A DNA stretch of 64,000 nucleotides from contig NZ_LJPW01000161.1 of the NCBI RefSeq assembly GCF_001400735.1, positions 1-64,000 on the forward strand, in the 5' to 3' direction. Of this stretch, positions 11,903 through 21,327 are shown one piece after another. Under the pieces are notes generated by a model. It was not told where the DNA came from, searched no databases, and saw only the letters and a program-made list of their open reading frames with translations. Every line of letters starts with the position of its first letter. Position 1 is the stretch's first letter. Made by a program: the position numbers and the translations under genes. Origin of the DNA: Pseudomonas caricapapayae (GTDB taxonomy: Bacteria; Pseudomonadota; Gammaproteobacteria; Pseudomonadales; Pseudomonadaceae).

Positions 11903-13106
11903 GGGGCGTCTCCTCGGCGAAGTCGCTTTCCTTGAACTCGGCTTCTTCACTGCCCATGTTGTTGCGCGATTCCCACTCGATGCGCAGCAACAGGCCAAGG
12001 CTTGCACAGCAGATCACCAGCGAGCTGCCGCCATAGCTGAGGAATGGCAGGGTCAGGCCCTTGGTCGGCAACAGACCGACGTTCACGCCGATATTGATCA
12101 GGAACTGACCAATCCACAGAAACGAAAGACCGTAAGCCACATAGGCACCGAAAAACTGCTTGGCACGCTCGGCCCACATGCCGATGTACATGCCGCGGAT
12201 ACTGACGAACAGAAACAATGCAACGGTGATCAGCGAACCAATCACACCCAGCTCCTCCGCGAGCACGGAAAACACGAAGTCGGTATGCGCTTCCGGCAGA
12301 TAGAACTGTTTCTGCACGCTATTGCCCAGCCCGACGCCGAACCATTCGCCACGACCGAAAGCGATCAGCGCCTGGGTCAATTGGTAGCCGGAGCCGAACT
12401 GGTCGGCCCATGGGTCGGTAAAGTTGGTCAGACGCGCCATCCGGTAAGGCTGGGCCTGGACCAGAACCACGACCGAAGCGACAGCCAGAACCACCATCAG
12501 CGAGAAACGGAACAGACCGACGCCACCAAGGAACAACATGGCGGCCGCCGAGCCCATCATTACCACGGTTGCACCGAAGTCTGGTTCCATCAGCAGCAGA
12601 CCTGCCATCGGCAACAGCACGATGAACGGCTTGAAGAAGCCCATCCAGCTTTCGCGAACCTCCTGCTGCTGACGAATCAGGTAGCCGGCAAGGAAAATCA
12701 CCACAAATACCTTGGCGATTTCCGATGGCTGCACGTTGAACGCGCCGAACCCGATCCAGCGCATCGAACCGTTCACCTCACGCCCGATGCCCGGCACGAG
12801 CACCAACAGCAACAGGCCGAAAGCACCGAGCAGCATCATCCAGCCCAGACGCTGCCAGGTGGCGACGGGGATCATCATGGTCACACCGCAGGCACCCAGG
12901 CCGATCAGCAGATACACCAGATGACGCGTCATCATGTACAGCGTATTGCCAGACTGCACGGCGGCCACTTCCGACGAGGCGGAGGTAATCATGACCAGCC
13001 CAAGGCCGAGCAGCGCCAGACAGCCGACCAGCATCGGGAAGTCGAGGTCGATTCCGCGTCCGCTGATCAGTGGCGATGGATAAGGCTTGATCACACCGAA
13101 GATCAT
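11892..13106 (-). CDS. ftsW: Septal peptidoglycan polymerase FtsW (SEDS family)
   Basis: A SEDS glycosyltransferase with about ten transmembrane helices that polymerises septal glycan with FtsI. The start is taken as MIFGVIKPYPSPLISGRG (13106), 404 aa, because this ATG overlaps the murD TGA; another in-frame start lies three codons upstream. Hydrophobic segments fill the protein and the extracellular loop with conserved WADQFGSGYQLTQALIAFGRG and the SEDS signature FLSYGGSSLVICC near the C-terminus are seen. Confidence 0.97.
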   Translation of the reverse strand: MIFGVIKPYPSPLISGRGIDLDFPMLVGCLALLGLGLVMITSASSEVAAVQSGNTLYMMTRHLVYLLIGLGACGVTMMIPVATWQRLGWMMLLGAFGLLLLVLVPGIGREVNGSMRWIGFGAFNVQPSEIAKVFVVIFLAGYLIRQQQEVRESWMGFFKPFIVLLPMAGLLLMEPDFGATVVMMGSAAAMLFLGGVGLFRFSLMVVLAVASVVVLVQAQPYRMARLTNFTDPWADQFGSGYQLTQALIAFGRGEWFGVGLGNSVQKQFYLPEAHTDFVFSVLAEELGVIGSLITVALFLFVSIRGMYIGMWAERAKQFFGAYVAYGLSFLWIGQFLINIGVNVGLLPTKGLTLPFLSYGGSSLVICCASLGLLLRIEWESRNNMGSEEAEFKESDFAEETPHGR

Positions 13107-14449
13107 GACAAGCACTCCACTGCCTGCGCGAACACGTGTCCGCGCTCTTCATAATTCTTGAACATGTCCAGACTGGCGCATGCAGGGGAAAGCAGAACGG
13201 CATCGCCGCGCTGAGCCAGACGGGCGCTGTGCTCGACAGCGGCCTGTACGGTATCCACACGAACCAGCGGAACCGCTTCGCCCAAGGCCTGAGCGATCAG
13301 TTCGGCATCGCGCCCCAGCAACACTGCGGCGCGGCAATGCTCCGCAACAGGCGCACGCAAAGCACTGAAGTCGGCACCTTTGCCATCGCCACCGGCAATC
13401 AGCACCAGCTTGCCATCGATATCCGAACCCAGGCCTTCGATGGCAGCCAGTGCGGCACCGACGTTGGTGGCTTTGGAATCGTTGTAGTAATGAACGCCGT
13501 GGTGCTCTCGCAGCCACTGGCAGCGATGCTCCAGCCCGGTGAATTCACGCAGGCTGGCGAGCATGGCATCGAAGGGCAGCCCCACGGCGTGCCCGAGCGC
13601 CAGCGCTGCAAGGGCGTTGGCCTGATTGTGCGCGCCCCGGACTTTCAGCTCACGGACCGGCATGAGGTTTTCGAACTGGAACGCCAGGTACTTTTCGCCG
13701 TCCTCTTCGCGCAGACCGAAACCGTGGAAATCGGGCTTGTTGAGACCGAATGTCCAGCACGGCAGGCCTTCGCCAATCAGCGGACGGGACAGCGCATCCT
13801 GACGATTGACCACCACCTGCCGGGCACCGCGGAAAATCCGGTGCTTGGCCAGGTGGTAGGCAGGCAGACCGCTGTAGCGGTCCATGTGGTCCTCGCTGAT
13901 GTTCAACACGGTCGCCACTTCAGCGTTGAGCTGGTCGGTGGTTTCAAGCTGAAAGCTGGACAGCTCCATCACGTACAGTTCGACATCGTCGCTGAGCAGG
14001 TCCAAAGCCGGAGTACCCAGGTTGCCCCCTACCGCAACGCGTTTGCCTGCAGCGACAGCCATTTCGCCTACCAGCGTCGTTACCGTACTTTTCGCATTCG
14101 AACCGGTAATAGCGATGATCGGTGCCTTCGCGTAACGCGCGAACAGCTCGATGTCACCGGACAGTTTGACGCCGCGCGCGTGTGCCTGCTGCAGGGCCGG
14201 TGTGGCCAGCGCCAGGCCGGGGCTGACGTACAATTCGTCGGCACGGCAGAGAAAATCCACGTCCAGCTCGCCACAACGCACTTCCACCTGCGGATAGTCG
14301 CGACGCAGGGTCGCCAGCTCAGGAGGATTCTCCCGCGTGTCGGCCACGGCAAAGGACACGCCCCGGTTCGCCAGAAAGCGAACCAGGGACATGCCACTTT
14401 TGCCAAGCCCCACAACAATGCGGAAGCGGTCGGAAACGATCAGGGACAC
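13103..14449 (-). CDS. murD: UDP-N-acetylmuramoyl-L-alanine--D-glutamate ligase MurD
   Basis: Adds D-Glu to UDP-MurNAc-L-Ala. 448 aa. The N-terminal Rossmann-like domain begins IVVGLGKSGMSLVRFL. The P-loop reads ITGSNAKSTVTTL near 112-124, with Ala where most Mur ligases have Gly; this variant appears usual in Pseudomonas MurD as far as I recall. The central YNDSKATNVGAALAA and C-terminal LIAGGDGKGADF motifs are present. It lies 5 bp after mraY and overlaps ftsW by an ATGA. Confidence 0.98.
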   Translation of the reverse strand: MSLIVSDRFRIVVGLGKSGMSLVRFLANRGVSFAVADTRENPPELATLRRDYPQVEVRCGELDVDFLCRADELYVSPGLALATPALQQAHARGVKLSGDIELFARYAKAPIIAITGSNAKSTVTTLVGEMAVAAGKRVAVGGNLGTPALDLLSDDVELYVMELSSFQLETTDQLNAEVATVLNISEDHMDRYSGLPAYHLAKHRIFRGARQVVVNRQDALSRPLIGEGLPCWTFGLNKPDFHGFGLREEDGEKYLAFQFENLMPVRELKVRGAHNQANALAALALGHAVGLPFDAMLASLREFTGLEHRCQWLREHHGVHYYNDSKATNVGAALAAIEGLGSDIDGKLVLIAGGDGKGADFSALRAPVAEHCRAAVLLGRDAELIAQALGEAVPLVRVDTVQAAVEHSARLAQRGDAVLLSPACASLDMFKNYEERGHVFAQAVECLS

Positions 14450-14454
14450 TCGTT

Positions 14455-15537
14455 CTACCTCAGTTTCAGTGTGGCAAGGCCGATGAGCACCAGAATCACG
14501 GTGATGATCCAGAAACGGACAATCACGCGCGGCTCGGGCCAGCCTTTGAGTTCAAAGTGGTGGTGGATCGGTGCCATGCGGAATACGCGACGACCGGTGA
14601 GTTTGAAAGACGCAACCTGAATAACCACTGAAAGGGTTTCCATCACGAACACGCCGCCCATGATGAACAGGACGATTTCCTGACGTACGATCACCGCCAT
14701 GGTGCCCAGTGCTGCACCCAGCGCCAGGGCTCCCACGTCGCCCATGAAGACCTGCGCCGGATACGTGTTGAACCAGAGAAACCCGAGCCCTGCGCCGATC
14801 AGCGCGCCTGAGAACACAATCAGCTCACCCGCCCCTGGCACATAGGGAATCAGCAGGTATTCGGCAAATTTTACGTTGCCCGACAGGTAGCAGAAGATGC
14901 CCAGCGCACCGCCCACCATCACCGTCGGCATGATCGCCAGACCGTCCAGACCGTCAGTCAGATTGACTGCGTTGCTGGAGCCGACGATCACGAAATAGGT
15001 CAGGACGACAAAACCGATACCCAACGGGATGCGCACATCCTTGAGCATTGGCACGATCAGTGTGGTTTCGGTGGCAGACGGCGCAGTTGTGTAAAGAAAG
15101 ATTGCTGCACAGAGGCCGAACACCGACTGCCAGAAATACTTCCAGCGACTGGGCAGGCCACGCGAATTCTTTTCGATCACCTTGCGGTAGTCATCGACCC
15201 AGCCGATGGCCCCGAACAGCAGTGTCACGAGCAACACCACCCAGACATAGCGGTTGCTCAGGTCAGCCCACAGCAATGTGCTGATACCAATGGACGACAG
15301 GATCAGCGCGCCGCCCATGGTCGGCGTACCCGATTTGGACAAATGCGACTGCGGACCGTCATTGCGCACCGACTGGCCGATCTGACGCATCTGCAGGGTG
15401 CGGATCATCCACGGCCCCAGGCACAACGACAATGTCAGCGCAGTGAGCACGCCGAGGATCCCGCGCAATGACAGGTACTGAAAGACCGCGAAGCCTTTGT
15501 AGAACTGTTGTAAAAACTCGGCCAACAGCAGCAGCAT
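14455..15537 (-). CDS. mraY: Phospho-N-acetylmuramoyl-pentapeptide transferase MraY
   Basis: An integral membrane enzyme that couples the MurNAc-pentapeptide to undecaprenyl phosphate, making lipid I. The ATG at 15537 gives 360 aa (the extra upstream codon is TTG); the murF TGA and mraY ATG share one base. Ten hydrophobic helices are apparent. Cytosolic catalytic motifs: WVDDYRK near 115, NLTDGLDGLA near 190 with the catalytic Asp, FMGDVGALALG near 265 and the HHHFE motif (MAPIHHHFELKGW) near 325. Confidence 0.98.
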   Translation of the reverse strand: MLLLLAEFLQQFYKGFAVFQYLSLRGILGVLTALTLSLCLGPWMIRTLQMRQIGQSVRNDGPQSHLSKSGTPTMGGALILSSIGISTLLWADLSNRYVWVVLLVTLLFGAIGWVDDYRKVIEKNSRGLPSRWKYFWQSVFGLCAAIFLYTTAPSATETTLIVPMLKDVRIPLGIGFVVLTYFVIVGSSNAVNLTDGLDGLAIMPTVMVGGALGIFCYLSGNVKFAEYLLIPYVPGAGELIVFSGALIGAGLGFLWFNTYPAQVFMGDVGALALGAALGTMAVIVRQEIVLFIMGGVFVMETLSVVIQVASFKLTGRRVFRMAPIHHHFELKGWPEPRVIVRFWIITVILVLIGLATLKLR

Positions 15538-16907
15538 CAATGTTTCTCCAGGCTAGAACCGCACAAGGCAGCCACGACGTTTTCCATGGCAGCGCTACGC
15601 GAGCCCTTGATCAGTAAAGTGGTATCGGGATCCTGCTCGGCGCCCAGCGCCGCGATCAGCTCCGCCTGACTGGCAAAGTGGTGCGCATGCTCGCCAAAGG
15701 CGCTGACGGCATGAGTCATCAACGGACCGACGGCATACAGCGCCGAGACCTTGCCAGCGGCGTAGGCACCCACGTCGCGATGACCTTGCTCGGCCCATTC
15801 TCCCAGCTCGCCGATATCGCCCAGCACCAGCACGGTACGACCCGTAAAACCGGTGAGGATGTCGACGGCCGCGTTGATCGAGGCAGGATTGGCGTTGTAG
15901 GTATCATCGATGACGCGCGTCCCGTTGCTGGCGATTTGCACAACAGCGCGTCCTTTGACCGGTTGCACGTTGTTCAGGCCCGTGACGATGCCTTCCAGCG
16001 TGACACCCAACGCACATCCGGCAGCCGCAGCCGCCAGGGCGTTGGTCACGTTATGCGCGCCCAGAAGGTTCAACTGGACCTGTGCCGTACCCAACGGGCT
16101 GTTGATGGTGAAACCTGGACAGCCTCGCGCATCACGAGTGATTTCGCTGGCGTGCAGGTCCGCAGCCGGATCGCTGAGCGCGAAGGTCAGGACGTTGCGA
16201 TTACCAGCGCGCTTGCGCCAGATCGGGAACGCCTTGTCCTCCAGATTCAGCACTGCCGTGCCGCTGGCATCAAGGCCTTCCAGAATTTCGCCTTTGGCTT
16301 CGACAATTTTGTCCGGACCGCCAAACTCACCGACATGGGCGGTTCCGGCGTTGGTGATCATGGCGACATGCGGCTTGGTGAGGCTCACGGTGTAGGCGAT
16401 CTCGCCAACTCGCGACGCACCCAGTTCGATGACGGCAGAGGAATATTGAGGGGCCAGCTCCAGCAGAGTCAGCGGAACGCCCAGTTCGTTGTTCAGGTTG
16501 CCACGGGTAGCCAGCACCGGACCGCGCGTGCGCAGGATGCTGGCGAGCATTTCCTTGACCGTGGTCTTGCCGCTCGAACCGGTGACGGCGGCCACTGGCC
16601 TGTCGACGAAGGCATTGCGATTCATCGCGCCCAGTTGCGCAAGGGCTTTGCGGGTGTCCAGCACGACCAGTTGTGGCAAGGCCGCGCCCTGCACTTCGCG
16701 CTCGACCAAAGCTCCGACCGCGCCTTTGGCAGCCACTTGATCGAGATACGCGTGGCCGTCAAAGCGAGGACCGGTCAGGGCCACGAACAGCTGGCCCGGC
16801 TCGATGCCGCGGCTATCGGTGCTCACACCGGCAAAACTGCAGTCGCCACCGACCATGCTCGCATCAAGTGGTACAACCAGTTCGCTGAATGTCATTGGCT
16901 TAAGCAT
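15537..16907 (-). CDS. murF: UDP-MurNAc-tripeptide--D-Ala-D-Ala ligase MurF
   Basis: Adds the D-Ala-D-Ala dipeptide, completing UDP-MurNAc-pentapeptide. The start MLKPMTFSELVVPLDASMVG (16907) gives 456 aa; the 46 codons open upstream are the murE 3' end in another frame. The substrate-binding N-terminal motif GVSTDSRGIEPGQLFVAL, P-loop VTGSSGKTTVKEML near 107-120, and the C-terminal VLGDIGELGEWAEQGHRDVG and LLIKGSRSAAMENVV motifs are seen. Overlaps murE by 8 bp. Confidence 0.98.
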   Translation of the reverse strand: MLKPMTFSELVVPLDASMVGGDCSFAGVSTDSRGIEPGQLFVALTGPRFDGHAYLDQVAAKGAVGALVEREVQGAALPQLVVLDTRKALAQLGAMNRNAFVDRPVAAVTGSSGKTTVKEMLASILRTRGPVLATRGNLNNELGVPLTLLELAPQYSSAVIELGASRVGEIAYTVSLTKPHVAMITNAGTAHVGEFGGPDKIVEAKGEILEGLDASGTAVLNLEDKAFPIWRKRAGNRNVLTFALSDPAADLHASEITRDARGCPGFTINSPLGTAQVQLNLLGAHNVTNALAAAAAGCALGVTLEGIVTGLNNVQPVKGRAVVQIASNGTRVIDDTYNANPASINAAVDILTGFTGRTVLVLGDIGELGEWAEQGHRDVGAYAAGKVSALYAVGPLMTHAVSAFGEHAHHFASQAELIAALGAEQDPDTTLLIKGSRSAAMENVVAALCGSSLEKH

Positions 16908-18363
16908 TCGCAGGCCCCCATGTGGCAAGCGCCCTGGCAGCTTCCTGCAGATCGGAAAATGGCTGACGCTGACCGTTGATTTCCTGATAGTCCTCATGCC
17001 CTTTGCCGGCCAGGACCACGACATCATCGGCACTCGCGCTGGCAATCAGCTCGGCAATGGCCTGCCCGCGACCTTCAATGAAGCGCACCTTGTCGGCAGC
17101 AACAAATCCAGGGCGGATGTCGTCAAAAATACCGGCCGGCGATTCGGAGCGCGGGTTGTCGTCGGTGACCCACACACCGTCGGCCAGACGTTCGACCACT
17201 TCAGCCATCAGCGGGCGCTTGCCGCGATCACGATCGCCACCGCAGCCGAACAGGCACAACAAGCGCCCCTTCGCGTGCGGACGTAGCGCTTGAAGGACTT
17301 TTTCCAACGCATCCGGGGTATGCGCGTAATCGACGACTACCAGCGGTTTGTCGGCACCGCCCAAGCGCTGCATGCGTCCGACCGGGCCTTCGAGTTTCGG
17401 CAGCGCCTTGAGAATTTCGTCCAGCGCGTAGTCCAGGCCCAGCAGCGCGCCGACCGCAGCCAGCACATTGCTCAAGTTGAAACGACCCAACAGGCTGCTG
17501 CGCAGGAAGTGTTCACCCTGAGGCGTGACCAGCGTGGCACGCACGCCATCGTCATCGAACTTGGCATCGCGGCAATACAGGTAGGCCGAGCTGTCCAGCT
17601 GGCTGTAGGTGATCAGGCGCGACTCTTGTTTGACGGCGGCCAGTTCACGACCGAAATCGTCATCCAGGTTGATCACCCGGCACTTGAGATCGGACCATGC
17701 GAACAGCTTTGCCTTGGCGGCAGCGTATGCCTCCATGGTGCCGTGATAATCCAGATGATCGCGGGACAGGTTGGTCAGCACCGCCACATCAAAGGCCAAC
17801 GCCGTAGCACGTCCCTGATCGAGACCGTGGGACGAGACTTCCATCGCCACTGCGCGTGCACCGGCCTTTTTCAGATCGGTCAGCGTCGCCTGCACGGCAA
17901 TCGGATCAGGCGTGGTATGACGCCCGCTTTGCAGCGCGCCGTAGAAGCCGGTACCCAGGGTGCCGACGATGCCGCAGCGCTGACCCAAGACGTCAAGCGC
18001 CTGGGCAATCAACTGGGTCACACTGGTCTTGCCGTTGGTGCCGGTGACACCGACCAGATTCAGGCTTCGGCTCGGGTCGCCATAGAAACGACCGGCAATG
18101 TCGGACAACTGCGCTGCGAGGCCTTTGACCGGTATCAGCGGCACGTCGGTGATCGGCAGAACGGTCGAGCCCTCCACCTCATACGCCACCGCCGCTGCGC
18201 CACGCTTGAGCGCATCGGCAATATGTGCGCGGCCGTCGACCTTGATGCCCGGTACGGCCAGAAAAAGGTCGCCCGGACGAACATTGCGGCTGTCCAGGGT
18301 CAACTCGCGAATCAATGGATCGCGGTCGGTGTGAGCGAAGATCTTGCTCAGATTAAAGGCCAT
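16900..18363 (-). CDS. murE: UDP-MurNAc-L-Ala-D-Glu--meso-diaminopimelate ligase MurE
   Basis: Adds the third residue of the stem peptide. The ATG at 18363 (MAFNLSKIFAH) gives 487 aa; the codon before it is TTG. P-loop GVTGTNGKTSVTQL near 107-120. The motif DDNPRSESP (DNPR) near 405 marks specificity for meso-DAP rather than lysine. The final LAGKGHEDYQEING is also typical. Its ATG shares a base with the ftsI TGA, so reading is probably coupled. Confidence 0.98.
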   Translation of the reverse strand: MAFNLSKIFAHTDRDPLIRELTLDSRNVRPGDLFLAVPGIKVDGRAHIADALKRGAAAVAYEVEGSTVLPITDVPLIPVKGLAAQLSDIAGRFYGDPSRSLNLVGVTGTNGKTSVTQLIAQALDVLGQRCGIVGTLGTGFYGALQSGRHTTPDPIAVQATLTDLKKAGARAVAMEVSSHGLDQGRATALAFDVAVLTNLSRDHLDYHGTMEAYAAAKAKLFAWSDLKCRVINLDDDFGRELAAVKQESRLITYSQLDSSAYLYCRDAKFDDDGVRATLVTPQGEHFLRSSLLGRFNLSNVLAAVGALLGLDYALDEILKALPKLEGPVGRMQRLGGADKPLVVVDYAHTPDALEKVLQALRPHAKGRLLCLFGCGGDRDRGKRPLMAEVVERLADGVWVTDDNPRSESPAGIFDDIRPGFVAADKVRFIEGRGQAIAELIASASADDVVVLAGKGHEDYQEINGQRQPFSDLQEAARALATWGPANA

Positions 18364-20093
18364 CAACCACGCCCTCCTTTGGCTACCGGTGCAGCATTGA
18401 CTTGTTCCGGTGGCGCAAGGTTGTCAGGCGTCACGTTCATCAGACGCAACGTGCCGGACATGACCTTGCTGAATACCGGTGCCGAAACCAGACCGCCGTA
18501 GTAACCGCCCTTGCTCGGCTCGTCGATAACCACGACGATGGCATAGCGCGGGTTACTCATCGGCCCGAAACCGGCGAACAGTGAGCGATAGGAGTTCTCC
18601 GCATAGCCCTTGGTGCCAATAGACGTCTTGCGCGCCGTACCACTCTTGCCGCCGACGTGATAGGAAGGCACACGGGCGCGATATACCCCGCGCGGGTCTT
18701 CGATGACCTGCTGCAACATGCCCTGCAGGGTCTTGGCAGTTTTTTCGGGAATGGCCTGGGTCGAATCCGGCTCTTTATCCGTTTTCAGAATGGTCAACGG
18801 CACAATGCGACCGTTGTTGGCCAGCGCGCCATAAGCGTGCACCAATTGCAAAGCAGTGACCGACAGACCGTAGCCGTATGACAGCGTGGCGGTTTCCGCC
18901 TTGCGCCATTCACGGTAGTTGGGCAGGTTGCCAACGCGCTCGCCGGGGAAACCGAGGCCGGTGTATTGACCGAAGCCAACGCGCTGCATGGCACGGAAGA
19001 TGGCTTCACCGCCCACATCAAACGCGACCTTGCTCATGCCAACGTTACTGGAGTTGATCAGGATACCGGTCAGATCGAGGATCGGACCTTCGGTCTTGGT
19101 CACGTCACGAATGGTGTATTTGCCGATCTGCAAGGTACCCGGATACACCTCGACCTTGTCGGTCGGCTTCCAGCGGCCACTGTCCAGCGCAGCGGTCATG
19201 GAGATCGGCTTCATGGTCGAACCCGGTTCGAACACGTCGATGATCGCCCGGTTGCGCATGGCTGCAGGGACCATGGTGCGGCGGTTGTTCGGATTGTAGG
19301 TCGGCTGGTTGACCATCGCCAGAACCTCACCGGTCTTCACGTCCATGATCACCATGCTGCCTGCCTTGGCTTCGTTTTCCACGATGGCGTTGCGCAGTTC
19401 ACGGGTCGCCAGATATTGCAGGCGCAGATCAATGGACAAAGCCAAGGTCTTTCCGGCCTTGGCATTCTTGGTTACCTGAACATCCTTGATCAGTCGGCCA
19501 CGCCGGTCCTTGATGACCTGACGCTTGCCGGGCACGCCGGCGAGCCAGTCGTCATAAGCCAGCTCGACGCCTTCACGACCGTGGTCATCAAGGTCGGTAA
19601 AGCCGACCATGTGCGCAGTGACATCGCCTGCCGGATAAAAGCGGCGAAATTCCTCGATTCCGTAGACACCGGGCACTTTCAGATCAATGACCGACTGACC
19701 CTGCTCTGGCGTCAGGCCTCGGACCAGATAGATGAATTCCTTGTTCGCCTGCGAGTCCAGTCGCTCGGTCAATGCCTTGAGGTCCTGACCCAGAGCGGCA
19801 GCAAGCATCGGCCACTTGGATTTGTCCTGCTGCATTTCACGCGGGTTGGCCCACAACGTTGTTACCGGAGTACTGACTGCCAGCGGCTCGCCGTTACGGT
19901 CGGTGATCAGGCCACGGTGCGCCGGAATAGGGATGTGCCGAAGGCTGCGCGCATCGCCCTGCTCTTTTAGAAAGGTATGGTCGATGACCTGCAGGTCGAC
20001 GATACGCCAGCAAATGGCGAGCACGAGGGACACCAGCAGCCCCACGACCACGCGAAAACGCCACGGATACAGAGCGCCTTCAAGTTTCATCAT
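18363..20093 (-). CDS. ftsI: Septal transpeptidase FtsI (PBP3)
   Basis: A class B penicillin-binding protein that cross-links septal peptidoglycan with FtsW and is the target of aztreonam-like beta-lactams. The start at the double ATG (20093 or 20090) gives 576 or 575 aa; the open frame upstream lies in ftsL. One transmembrane segment (RFRVVVGLLVSLVLAICWRI, about 12-32), a pedestal domain with the conserved HRGLITDRNGEPLA, and the transpeptidase with SXXK (STMK in EPGSTMKPISM), SXN (SSN in INSSNVGMSK) and KSGTA motifs in order. Overlaps ftsL by a few bases. Confidence 0.98.
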   Translation of the reverse strand: MMKLEGALYPWRFRVVVGLLVSLVLAICWRIVDLQVIDHTFLKEQGDARSLRHIPIPAHRGLITDRNGEPLAVSTPVTTLWANPREMQQDKSKWPMLAAALGQDLKALTERLDSQANKEFIYLVRGLTPEQGQSVIDLKVPGVYGIEEFRRFYPAGDVTAHMVGFTDLDDHGREGVELAYDDWLAGVPGKRQVIKDRRGRLIKDVQVTKNAKAGKTLALSIDLRLQYLATRELRNAIVENEAKAGSMVIMDVKTGEVLAMVNQPTYNPNNRRTMVPAAMRNRAIIDVFEPGSTMKPISMTAALDSGRWKPTDKVEVYPGTLQIGKYTIRDVTKTEGPILDLTGILINSSNVGMSKVAFDVGGEAIFRAMQRVGFGQYTGLGFPGERVGNLPNYREWRKAETATLSYGYGLSVTALQLVHAYGALANNGRIVPLTILKTDKEPDSTQAIPEKTAKTLQGMLQQVIEDPRGVYRARVPSYHVGGKSGTARKTSIGTKGYAENSYRSLFAGFGPMSNPRYAIVVVIDEPSKGGYYGGLVSAPVFSKVMSGTLRLMNVTPDNLAPPEQVNAAPVAKGGRG

Positions 20094-20383
20094 GGTGCCA
20101 CCATCCGCACTTCGGCAGCGCTGGGGATGCGCATCTTCAGCTGTTCGGTGGCCAGATTTTCGATACGGCTGTGCGCCGTCCAGGTGCTCTGCTCGAGGAT
20201 CAGACGCCCCCACTCGGCCTGCGCCTTGTCGCGCACGCTCATTTCCGAATACAGCGAATTGAGCAACTGACGGTTCCAATGAGCGCTATAGGAAACGCCA
20301 ATCGCCGAAATCAGGACAGCAATAAACAGCAGCAGCATAATGAAGCTGCCGCCCGGTAGAGGCTTCAGGAACAGACGGCTCAC
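20090..20383 (-). CDS. ftsL: Cell division protein FtsL
   Basis: A small bitopic divisome protein that forms the FtsQLB complex. 97 aa: short basic N-terminus, a transmembrane helix at about 14-34 (FIMLLLFIAVLISAIGVSYS), then a heptad-rich periplasmic coiled coil (about 38-85). Poorly conserved in sequence, but position between rsmH and ftsI, size and topology are diagnostic. It overlaps rsmH upstream by 4 bp and ftsI downstream. Confidence 0.95.
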   Translation of the reverse strand: MSRLFLKPLPGGSFIMLLLFIAVLISAIGVSYSAHWNRQLLNSLYSEMSVRDKAQAEWGRLILEQSTWTAHSRIENLATEQLKMRIPSAAEVRMVAP

Positions 20384-21327
20384 CTGAGCTTCTCCGCTAC
20401 ACGCATGACAGCACTGCGCGAGCGCGGATTGGCTTTGGTTTCGACATCCGAAGCGAACCGGGCCTTGCCGTGGATCTTGATTTTCGGCTCGAATGGCTTG
20501 AACTGGATCGGCAAGTTACGCGGCATGTTGTCGGCTTCGCCCTTGGCGAGCTTGCGCATGAACAACTTGACGATGCGGTCTTCCAGCGAATGAAAACTGA
20601 TGACGACAAGACGACCACCGATCTCCAACGCATCAAGCGCAGCTTCAAGGCCGGTTTCCAGATCACCCAGCTCGTTGTTCACGTGAATACGCAGCCCTTG
20701 AAAGGCACGCGTTGCAGGATTTTTGCCCTTTTCCCAGGCAGGGTTGGCAACCTTGAGGACTTCAGCCAGGTCGGCTGTGCGCTCGAAAGGCTGCACGTCA
20801 CGGCGCGCGACGACGGCGTTGGCCATGCGCTTGGCAAATCGCTCTTCGCCGTATTCCTTGAATACACGGGCAATTTCTTCGGCAGGCGCGGTGGCAATGA
20901 ACTCGGCAGCGCTTACGCCACGGGTAGGGTCCATGCGCATGTCCAGTGGACCGTCGTTCATGAAGCTGAAACCGCGCTCGGGATCATCCAGTTGCGGGGA
21001 CGACACACCCAGGTCCAGCAGAATACCGCTCACCTTTCCAGCCAGACCGCGCTCTTGCGCCTCTGAGCCCAGCTCGGCAAAGCTGCGCTGCACAATGACA
21101 AAGCGGCCGTCTTCGGCCGCTAGCGCTTGCCCGGTGGCAATCGCTTGAGGGTCCTTGTCGAACCCCAGAAGCCGACCATCGTGGCCAAGCTGGCTCAATA
21201 TAAGACGACTATGCCCGCCACGTCCGAACGTGCCGTCCAGATAGCAGCCATCGGCGCGCACCGCGAGAGCCTCCACGGCTTCTTCAAGCAGCACGGTGAT
21301 GTGGGTAAAGCCGCTATTCATAGTCAC
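20380..21327 (-). CDS. rsmH: 16S rRNA m4C1402 methyltransferase RsmH (MraW)
   Basis: N4-methylates C1402 of 16S rRNA in the decoding centre. I start it at the GTG at 21327, 315 aa (MTMNSGFTHITVLLEEAV), because the MT-x-SGF N-terminus resembles other Pseudomonas RsmH and the GTG overlaps the mraZ TGA (GTGA); an ATG two codons later (21321) is the alternative. SAM-binding motif LDGTFGRGGHSRLIL near 30-44, LLDLGVSSPQLDDPERGFSF near 105, and the C-terminal VISFHSLEDRIVK are all typical. Second gene of the dcw operon. Confidence 0.97.
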   Translation of the reverse strand: MTMNSGFTHITVLLEEAVEALAVRADGCYLDGTFGRGGHSRLILSQLGHDGRLLGFDKDPQAIATGQALAAEDGRFVIVQRSFAELGSEAQERGLAGKVSGILLDLGVSSPQLDDPERGFSFMNDGPLDMRMDPTRGVSAAEFIATAPAEEIARVFKEYGEERFAKRMANAVVARRDVQPFERTADLAEVLKVANPAWEKGKNPATRAFQGLRIHVNNELGDLETGLEAALDALEIGGRLVVISFHSLEDRIVKLFMRKLAKGEADNMPRNLPIQFKPFEPKIKIHGKARFASDVETKANPRSRSAVMRVAEKLR

